This document shows positions 56,277-64,000 of a stretch of DNA of 64,000 nucleotides, piece by piece; within the stretch, counting starts at the first letter, position 1, and each line of letters begins with the position of its first letter. The DNA comes from Canna indica (lineage: Eukaryota; Streptophyta; Magnoliopsida; Zingiberales; Cannaceae). The stretch is from the NCBI GenBank assembly GCA_034359265.1, contig CP136890.1, positions 77,835,501-77,899,500 of the forward strand, in the 5' to 3' direction. The position numbers were made by a program, and so were the translations under genes. The notes below the pieces were generated by a model, which saw only the letters and a program-made list of their open reading frames with translations, searched no databases and was not told the DNA's origin.

Positions 56277-57673
56277 TCACCCTTGTGTGGTAGCTCCCCC
56301 TATAATAGAAGATGAGACCTTTGGTACCCAAATAGCTTTGGGTCCTTGGGGGTTAATAGGCTTAGGAACCCAAAGTGTCTTAACAACACTAGGGTTCACT
56401 TTGAAAGCACAATCATATATGGCATGCCCATAAATATCATAACAAAAATAATGTCCATTAAATTTCTTTTTGTTTTTGTTATGGACATGAGATTTATTTT
56501 TAGAATGCTTGTTATTTGAGCTAGGATGAGCATGAGCATTCTTAAAAGATACATTCTTCTTTTGAGCATGAGGTTTAGTTGTAGAATGCTTGATATCAGA
56601 AGCATGATGTGTATAAGCATTCTTAAAAGAAACATTTGCATTTTTAGAATTCTTAAAGGAAGAGTTACTAGATATATTACTAACTTTCTTATTTAGAAAA
56701 ACTACCTCATTTTTTAAATCATTCATTGATTTGTGAATAGCATGCAATTGAGTTTTCAACATGCTATTTTCATTCTTCAATATATCATTTTTATTTTTCA
56801 AATCCTTAGTGTCAATACTTAAAGTATCATGACATGGATTATTGACACTAATTCTTAGCTTCTCATTTTCTAATTTTACATCATGTAATTGAGAGCTAAG
56901 ATTTGAGTTTTATTTCTTCAAATTTTATTCTCTTTATCCTTTTTCAAGAGCAAGGCATACATGATTTTATACTCATCCATCAATTCATCAAAATCTTGGG
57001 AGCTAGATGAGTTAATACTATTATTGTTATTAACATGACTAGAAGATGTGGAGTGTACCTCATTGTCATCATTCATGAGGCATTCTTTTGAATTTGTTTC
57101 ATAGCCATGGGAAGAGGATGCTTTATTCGAATATGATGATGATGTGGAACCATTTGACCTCCTCTTTGTCTTGTTCTTCATGGTAGGGCAATTCTTCCTT
57201 ACATGCCCTTTCTCTTGGCACACATGGCATATTACCTTTCTCTTCCGGCTTTTAGTGCTCCTATGACTGGAGATATTTTGGGCTTCAAAAACCATGTTAG
57301 CATTGGAAGGATGACCATTGTCATCACTAGCTTCATTAAAAGTTTCTAACTCCTCGATTTTAGCATAATCATATAATACATTTAAGCAAGCCCAAATATC
57401 AAATGCGAAAGTACAATGCATGATTTTTTCAAATATATTATTTCTCAAAGAACAATATATGCAATTTGTTGCTTTAGCATTTAACTCAAACATGCTAATT
57501 TGTTCTTGGGTCAATGCATTCGTATTTTTCTTAGGTTCAACATATTTTATCTTAACCATATTAAAAATACCTAAACCTTGAGTCTTTAGGAAGGTGTACA
57601 TTGTATCCTTCCAAAGACCAAAGTTAGATTCATCGAACCTAGGGGGTATACACGCTACACAATCTAGAGTCAT
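56277..57673 (-). pseudogene. SIRE-like gag with two zinc knuckles, broken
   Basis: Starts MTLDCVACIPPRFDESNFGL just after the PBS. The gag core contains CIYCSLRNNIFEKIMHCTFA and FDIWACLNVLYDYAK. The CCHC knuckle CHVCQEKGHVRKNC lies near residue 150. A stop falls at 56918, frames shift through a coiled-coil segment (LKNENSMLKTQLHAIHKSM), and a His-rich tract leads to a second knuckle-like CYDIYGHAIYDC. The reading ends at 56277 (WVPKVSSS), where the protease should begin. Confidence 0.8.
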
Positions 57674-57742
57674 TTTACGATCGAGAGACGTTTGTAGAGG
57701 AGATGGTGAAATCTCAACCTACGAACCCGCTCTGATACCAAA

Positions 57743-59213
57743 TATAGGTGAAATGGCGACACTAGAGGGGGGGTGAATAGTATGTTTACTAATTCGATTA
57801 GCCAAAATTCACTTTTAATTGTTTACTTAGATTGGTTTAGGCAATTTGCAATTCGATGATTTTATATGCGGAAGCAATAAATGATTTATCAATTAAAGAA
57901 AATAGAAATCAATGCAAACACAAGATTTATAGTGGTTCGGCTCCAATGCCTACTCCACTACCTAAGCACCCCGCTTAGGATTTCCAAACTATTTTTACTA
58001 GATTAATTTACGTTTCCCTTACACAGAGGACTTTTCACCGAAGAGACGCACTCTCGACCTAAGGCACTTTCACACCCGGAAGTCATTGTCTTCTTATCGA
58101 GAGTCCTCTTCCACCTCAACCTTAAGGGACAACTAAACTAATTCTAGTAAACACTAAGTTTACGCAAGTGACTTTACACCTAACACCAGGTAACCACTTC
58201 CAAATTCAGACCTAACAATCCTAGGTCTGTCACACGCAAATTCAATTAAAACGCGTTCAAATTACATTAAAGATTACAATGAAAATAGCTAATAATAAAA
58301 TAAGAATAACTACTCTTTTCAATCCTTGTAGCCTTCAACTCGTCAAGATGTAGAGCTTGATCAAAACCCGAGTTGAGCCCAGCTTGTGCGCTTGAAGAAG
58401 ATGTCTGCGGAAGGAAACATAGCGCACTTCAACCAATCATTGGAAGGCTTTTAATCTCCTTTTAAGGTGCTCAAAAATCTGTAGGAGTCAAGGAAGAAGT
58501 AAAAAGAAACATATGAGGGTATATTTATACCCTGCTGAAGAAACGACTGTTCAACGGATAGAAAACTATCCGTTACAGGCCGCCGATCGAATGGTCGATC
58601 GACCGATCCTTCAATCGCTTCTCTTTACTCTATGGGTGGTCGACCGACGGGTCGACCGCTTGACGCAAATTCTTTGATCCGTGACTTCCGATCGATCCAT
58701 CGGTCGATCGACACGATCTTGCGTCTTCAGCAAATGCAGGTCGGTCGACCGACTGGTCGACCGCTCGAGCTACTGGCCAATTAGGGCTTCGATCGGTCGA
58801 TCGCCCGGTCGACCGAAGTAGCTCTGCGATTTTTCTTCCTTTGTTCGGTCGATCGCCCGGTCGACCGAATTTAGGCTGAAATTGTTTTTTCAGCCAATTT
58901 CTTCCGCGCTTGGTTTTCGGGTTTCGGCTTTCAACGAGCATCATCTTAGAGAGCTTTTGACATGATCTTTGGACTCATCCAATCGACTTTGGTGCACTCG
59001 TCGATCTTCGAGAAACTTTCGCGACGAACCCGAGCACGATGATCAATGTCCTTCTGATTTCTAATTTCTCCAACTTTTTCAATCGAGGACATCGAACGTT
59101 AATTGATATGGAACCTGAAGGATATTCTCAATGAAATCATTAGTCCCATGTTTGTTATCATCAAAACCATCAAAACCGAGATTAAGGCTAAGGTTGAAAA
59201 CCTAAAGCCAACA
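57743..59213 (-). repeat. 5' LTR of the SIRE-like element
   Basis: 1471 bp, adjoining the PBS. The 58,570-58,870 part holds more GGTCGACCG/CGATCG palindromic motifs than the 3' LTR. Confidence 0.9.
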
Positions 59214-59380
59214 ACCGACACTAGCTCTACTGAACCGTCTCTTTGGGGCATACGTTCCCCTCACCAGTCGGGGCTCCGAACTATCTCTTTGGGGTATGAT
59301 CTTCGTTCACCAGCCGGATTTCTGAAATAAGGCTAGCGCTGTCTCTTTGGGGCATACCCTCCCCTCATCAGAGAGGCTAC

Positions 59381-60651
59381 TGTTGGCCTATGGTTTTCTA
59401 CATTGGTCTTACTCTTGATTTTGATGATAACAAATATGAAACTAATGTTTCATTGAGAAATACTTTCAGGTTCCAAGTTGGTTAGCGCTCGACGTGGGCG
59501 ATCAGAAATATCGGAGAAATCATAAAATCGGAAGGACATTGGTCAACACGCTCGGATTTCATTGAGAAGATAGAGTCTAGGTTTGGGGTGTTTTGATAAA
59601 TTGTAAAGTCCTCATTATGATGCTAAGACTCTTAAAGAACCAAACCGGAAATCCAAAACTCAAACCGAAGAAAGAAACCGGCTGAAACTCAATGTAGAGT
59701 GCAGGTACACAATGTAGAGTGCAGGTACACTATGTAGAGCCGATCGATTGATCAGTCAATTGAAATGAGTCTATAAAGCACAGTGGGGCTTCAGTCGGTC
59801 GATCGGTTGCTCGGTCGGTCGATCGACAATCGACCGGCCTGGGATCGGACGATGGAAAATGACTCTATTTCGAGCTGTTGAGAGCTCTTTCGGCTCTCTC
59901 TTCTTGGGGCTTATAAATAGCAGCCCTTGAGTGCCTTCCTCAATGATCTTCATCTTCATTGAGCCATATTTGATCACTTCTAAAGATTTTCTTGAGCCAT
60001 CTCTTTGGAAACCCTAGTTTTGATCTCAACTCATTGATCTTGCCTTCAAGCTTCATAAATTCATCTTCTCAAGACATTAAGAGGACTAGAGAGTTTCTTT
60101 TGGAGCTAAGTATACTTTGGTTTGATTATTGCTCCATTAGTTATTGTATTTTGTTGTTTATTTCATTGTATTTCAAGTGTGAAAACCTAGGGTGCTAGGT
60201 TGATTGTGTGTGGTGGCTGCCTTGGTGTTTAGGCATAATTCCACCAGTGTAATATAGAATTAGAGTGTCCTTAGGGAGAGTGGGGTAGGAAAGTGCTCTC
60301 GGTAGGAAGGCGGTGACTTTCGGGTGTGGAAGTGCCTTCGGTGTGAGAGCGGTGACTTTCCGGTGAAAAGTCCTCATTGTAAAGGAACTCTATATCTAGT
60401 GGGTTAGGTTGAAATCCTAAGCGGGGGTGCTTAGATAGTGGAGTAGGTAGGTTGTCGAACCACTATAAATAATTACGTTGGCATTATTTTATTTGTGTAT
60501 TGCATTGCTTATCTTTATTACTCGCTTCCGCATTTAGTCGATAAATTGTAATTTGCCTAAGTAGTTCAAGAAAAGATTAAAATCAAATTTAGGCTAATTG
60601 ATTAGTTAACACACTATTCAACCCCCTCTAGTGTATGCCATTTCACCAACA
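59381..60651 (+). mobile_element. Solo SIRE-like LTR
   Basis: Begins TGTTGGCCTATGG and ends CCATTTCACCAACA, like the 5'/3' ends of the SIRE-like LTRs nearby but in the opposite orientation and clearly a different family (TTTTGATGATAACAAA near the start, TATAAATAG near 59,915). The flanks (GCTAC and AGCAC) do not form a clear TSD. No coding content. Confidence 0.7.
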
Positions 60652-61993
60652 AGCACATCACACACACAATTATATACATAAAACGTAAGATGCGCTACAC
60701 AATAAATAACAAGATGAGTTAATGACATACCTCAACCTCCACATCCTCATGGCATATATCACAACCACACATATGTATATATATATAACATGAAATGCAC
60801 AACTCATAATAAAGTGATACAACATATCCAATAACGTAGGAAAATAAAATGAAAAGCATACATATATAGCTCTAAAACAAGGTATCACCACTTAACAATC
60901 CTACGCAATTTAAACCCGCCTTGGTGACCCTAGGGCCGGCCTACCTCCCTCACTCGAGTGCCCTAAGGGCAAGGAGGGTTTGGCCCCCTTGGGTGTCCTT
61001 AGGGTCGGCCCATTCGAATGTCAAACTAGGATTCTAATATTCCTAGGTGTCCCTAGGGTTCTTAATTTCCTAATTGTATGTCCATATAATTATTATAATT
61101 ATTATAAATAATTCAACATACCCTAAAGTGTGTTTCCTAGGTGTAAAAATATATCCAGGACCCTAAAATTCAATCTTAAAGTGGCTGACCACCCTAGGGT
61201 TCCTAAAGAACCCTAAAGGGTGGGGCGGCATACCCTAAATCCCACCAAAATATTCTTTTTTCCTCAAGATACCAAACAAGCATCAAGAACCCTCAATAAC
61301 CATCAAGAAACCAAAAGAATTCCTCAATAATTCAAGGAAGAAGAGGGGTGGCACAGCAAGGGTAAGGACGGCCAAATCGCCTAAAAATTGATTCGACGAA
61401 ATCACAATGACGACGAGAAAACCCTCAATCCGATATGACAAAATTGACGAAAACCCCATGACATAGGGGCAAAGACATGGCTGAAGAAAGGGGGAAAAAG
61501 AAGGGCTAACCCACTCACTTGTTTGGAGAAGACGAAAAGGAAGAAGACGTTAATCCTTCAATCGGTGCCAACGAACTCACGGAATTCCGGCTCCGGTGGC
61601 TCCTCCTCCCTCTTGCATCGCCTCTCTCCTCTATCCTCAGGTGACGTGTGGCTAAACCTGTAGCCATACGCCCCAGGTGGCTTTTTATGGGACCTGGTCA
61701 GGCTACAAATGACCAAAATGCCATCACTCAATGATTCGACTACTAAAATACATATCTAACTCGTTCTAACTCCGATTCAGGTTCCGATTGAACTACTAGA
61801 CTCGCCTCGAGACCCTCTATCATCCTAGCATTCTAAATCACAGAAATGGGGCAAATAATTTTTTCCTAAATTTTTGTACATTAAATGCTTACCCATATTT
61901 TAATCCCGAAGTTTTACTCCAATCCGCGCTAACTCGAGCCTACGGTCCCCTACTTAAGGATAAAATATTAATGTTAAAATTTTGGGTATTACA
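60652..61993 (-). other. 5' part of the second solo LTR, non-coding
   Basis: CCCTAGGG/TCCTAGG-rich sequence with no gene. GC-rich near 61,560-61,700, where the LTR promoter would be. Confidence 0.55.
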
Positions 61994-62583
61994 ACCGCAC
62001 AACTACTTCCGGGCCCAGAGTCCTTACACGATCCCTTGCGCGGTCCTACCTTACGCTCCTTGACGAGCTCAGCTTGACCCCTCAAGCGCGATCCTCAGCC
62101 CTAGACCCGTTACTTCCGGCCTCTGAGCCCTTACACGATTAGGACTCGCTTTTCACCAACTTGGCTCATCGGCCACCATGCCACTACTTCGGCCTCGAAG
62201 TCCTTACACGATAAGGACTCAGTTTTCACCAGTCTCATCGACCACCGCGACACTACTTCCGCCATCAAAGCCCTTACACGACTTGGACTCGATTCTCACC
62301 ATCGTATCTCATCGGCCATTGTGCCACTACTTCCGGACACAGAGCCCTAACATACCTTACTCTCATTGGCCAGCTCGGCTTACCCCCCAAGTGCGACCCT
62401 TGATTCAGAACCGCCACTCTTGGCCTCAAAGCCATCAATAAGCCTTGTCGCTACTACCTAGCCTCAAAAGCAAAAACTCAGCTATAAATTACCAAGAAAC
62501 ATAGTTTGCAGTCACAATAAGAATGCGCATAGAAGCCCGAAGGTGCAAAAAATAGACCCATAAAGGGGCAAGAGTTAAACACT
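61994..62583. repeat. 3' tandem repeats of the gypsy element, right part
   Basis: Continues the 105-bp-class units of 49,930-50,247: ACTTCCGGCCTC, GCCCTTACACGA, TTTTCACCAACTTGGCTCAT, repeated about five times with divergence. Confidence 0.8.
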
Positions 62584-64000
62584 TCAGCAGCCCGTAGAGG
62601 GCAAATATTCATTACAAACAATTGGATAGCCCACATACATGTCGTTTGAAATACAACTACGAGGGAAAAGACACCTTGACCTCAGCCGACACAACGAGAG
62701 CTTCCCCTTCCGGAACATCCTCGTCAATTGGAGAAACAAAACACTAATTGGAGCAACAATCGGCAACTCCTCTCCTGGAATCTCATCCTCAGCCTCAGGA
62801 GCGAAAAATTGAGTCTGCTCATTCGCCATGTTGAAACCTTCAATATACAAGGTTAGAGCAGCGTCTCGCCAACGATTCACCTCGTTCTTAGAATCCCTCA
62901 CCATCCACATGCATCCCTCTACCCTAGTCTACAGACTAGAACTTTCTGCTACCGCAATCTCAAGATCATGAAGTTTTTCCAGCTCCTTTCTGGACCCATC
63001 CTCCACCTCCTTCAACCGAGCAGCTGACTCAGTAACAACAACATTAAAATGCTCAACCTCACGAGTTTTCTCCCTCTTGACCTCGGTTAACTCGATCTTC
63101 AATAGCTCAATCTCCCAGATCCGAATCTCTCTGACACGAATTCCCTTAGTCTGCCTATCAAGGTCGATAGCTGAGCCCACATATCCACCTCCTCCGGTGA
63201 ACCCACTCGGTTCCTTGGACAGAAAGAATCACCCTTATAGAGGACCATGGTCAACTGCTGAGTCTACACCGGGGAACCTCCCACAACCACCATACCCGGC
63301 GCCGAGGCCTCGTTCTCCGCCGAAGCGGTATCTTCGTTAGAAAATGGACCTTCACTTATGTTGGGACTTCTAGCCCGCTCCATCAACCCCGAAGGCGAAA
63401 TAGGAGGATTTGTATCGAAAAGAATGGACAACACAATAGCTCCCAGAGGTCGGGGGCTCGAATCCCTCACATCCTGGATTTTCAACGACGAAGACTCTAG
63501 AGAAGGAAACGGTGCCGACTGGCTCGGCCCTGAAGGAGAATTGTCTACCAACAAATCCTTCCCTCTACTTGTCGAGGGAATACTTTCCCTCTTGCTTCCA
63601 CGATAGCACGAAAAATCATCTCGTCTAACATAGACGACGTTTTGCTTGCATTAACAAAAGAGCCCTTATTAAACAAATCAGAAGAACAAAGATTACTTTG
63701 AGAACACTCCTGAACACCTACCTATATAGGCCGAAATTGGCGGCCCCTCTAGGTCCCACTTCCAATTTCCTTACAAGAGAAGGGCTCAGAAGGATAACAT
63801 CTGCTCAAAAAGTCTATAATACTCATCTCCCTAGCACAAAGGGCTCCTTTCTCTATATGTACGATAGACATGGGCTCCTCTGCCCATGACAAAGGAAACA
63901 TATCCTTTTGGGAGTCAGGGTCCAAGTAAAACAGACACAAAAACGACTTCGACTTCACCTTGAAGAAGAACTCTTTGAAGTTATTGTGAGAACTTCTAAA
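62584..64000 (-). pseudogene. Antisense ORF of the Tat/Retand element (putative gypsy type transposon), partial
   Basis: Minus-strand protein whose N-terminus lies beyond the window. 63958-63720: FPLSWAEEP, MSIIDFLSRCYPSEPFSCKE match the domain annotated as putative gypsy type transposon. Then a Ser/Pro-rich middle (63554-63264), a coiled coil (IELLKIELTEVKREKTREVE, RLKEVEDGSRKELEKLHDLE) to an in-frame TAG at about 62931-62929, and after it in the same frame WRDAALTLYIEGFNMANEQT to the end. Frame changes near 63,600 and 63,250 plus the stop indicate decay. Such an ORF, opposite to gag-pol and near the 3' LTR, is a known feature of Tat-lineage retrotransposons. Role unknown. Confidence 0.75.

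Larger units (their letters stand above)
50967..59213 (-). mobile_element. SIRE/Maximus-like copia element, pol absent, TSD ACCGA
   Basis: TSD ACCGA (50962-50966; 59214-59218). 3' LTR 50967-52357 and 5' LTR 57743-59213, reading TGTTGGCTTTAGG...CACCTAYA on the minus strand. PBS TGGTATCAGAGC at 57740-57729; polypurine tract AAAAAGGGGGAGAT at 52371-52358. Contents in order: gag (57673-56277), about 1.5 kb of non-coding sequence, then a spliced 3' ORF (54015-52883). Protease, integrase, RT and RNase H are all missing. LTRs of 1.4-1.5 kb and a gene after the pol position fit the SIRE lineage. Confidence 0.88.
50248..61993 (-). mobile_element. Second solo gypsy-type LTR, minus strand, interrupted
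   Basis: On the minus strand it begins TGTAATACCCAAAATTTT at 61993 and ends near 50248 with TTTGGGGTGTGA. The short flank ACCG occurs on both sides (50244-50247; 61994-61997), and the 105-bp repeats of the host gypsy continue across it. LTR segments 50248-50966, 59219-59380 and 60652-61993 total about 2.2 kb. No internal domain, so a solo LTR of the same general kind as 20392-36597. A CATAAAAAG box near 61685 is a plausible promoter. Confidence 0.7.
47200..64000 (+). mobile_element. Ty3/gypsy element of Tat/Retand type, pol missing, runs off the right edge
   Basis: The 5' LTR ends at 47596 (...CAGGAACA) and is followed by PBS TGGCGCCCACCGTGGGGC (47599-47616). An AATAAATATAG box lies near 47400. 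Its left border is not determined; the start given is approximate. Then come gag (47838-48948), protease (49236-49730), 105-bp-class tandem repeats (49,930-50,247 and 61,994-62,580) and an antisense ORF (62584-64000). No RT, RNase H or integrase is visible between protease and repeats. The 50248-61993 segment is a later insertion. The layout matches Tat-lineage elements and their pol-less derivatives. Confidence 0.8.

Overview
This is a plant nuclear genome window, almost certainly from a flowering plant. It holds one intact host gene, large plant-type introns, and a dense pile of plant transposons: Helitron, hAT, PIF/Harbinger, CACTA, LINE, Ty1/copia and Ty3/gypsy. The N-terminus of the host protein reads like a monocot orthologue, but that is a weak impression. 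No rRNA, tRNA or CRISPR array was recognised.

Layout. 1-1530 is a decayed Helitron helicase (+). 2055-3893 holds minus-strand exon-like blocks of an unidentified, apparently broken gene. 6023-17961 (-) is the only complete host gene: TRAPPC11, a TRAPP tethering-complex subunit. Nine coding exons join in a consistent phase to 1180 codons. Its long introns carry a 1.48-kb TRIM-like LTR element (intron 5), a long inverted repeat (intron 4), a GGCGG-rich hAT-like element (intron 3) and a MITE-like insertion (intron 2). A further hAT-type MITE lies about 0.4 kb upstream of the start codon. Intron 4 appears to use a GC donor.

19542-37176 is a nest. An outer element with inverted GGGGGCGTTTGGTTG termini was split by a gypsy-type LTR that is now solo (20392-36597). 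That LTR was in turn invaded by an 8.5-kb PIF/Harbinger element (20729-29187, three minus-strand genes) and a 5.2-kb CACTA element (30424-35592, two plus-strand genes). The PIF transposase has lost its first catalytic Asp. The CACTA TNP2 has lost its catalytic core through an apparently in-frame deletion.

37200-45660 is a LINE 3' end (-) whose RNase H domain is split by a Tork/Tnt1-like copia element (37659-45007, TSD GTAAG). The copia itself carries a 2.3-kb insertion (40456-42757) containing host-gene-like fragments. A complete hAT MITE follows at 46248-46850.

47.2 kb to the window end is a Tat/Retand-type gypsy element that keeps gag, protease, 3' tandem repeats and an antisense ORF, but no visible RT or integrase. 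It is split by a second solo LTR (50248-61993, -). That LTR holds a pol-less SIRE/Maximus-like copia (50967-59213, -, TSD ACCGA) with an apparently separately promoted, spliced 3' ORF, and a solo SIRE-like LTR (59381-60651, +).

Apart from TRAPPC11, the genes here serve transposition, and most are broken. The most unusual items are the three-gene PIF element with a GRF zinc finger/membrane-anchor protein, the TNP2-DUF4216 fusion, the long perfect hairpins, and the spliced 3' ORF of the SIRE-like element. Boundaries backed by target-site duplications (TSDs) are firm. Family names rest on recognised motifs, not on database searches.
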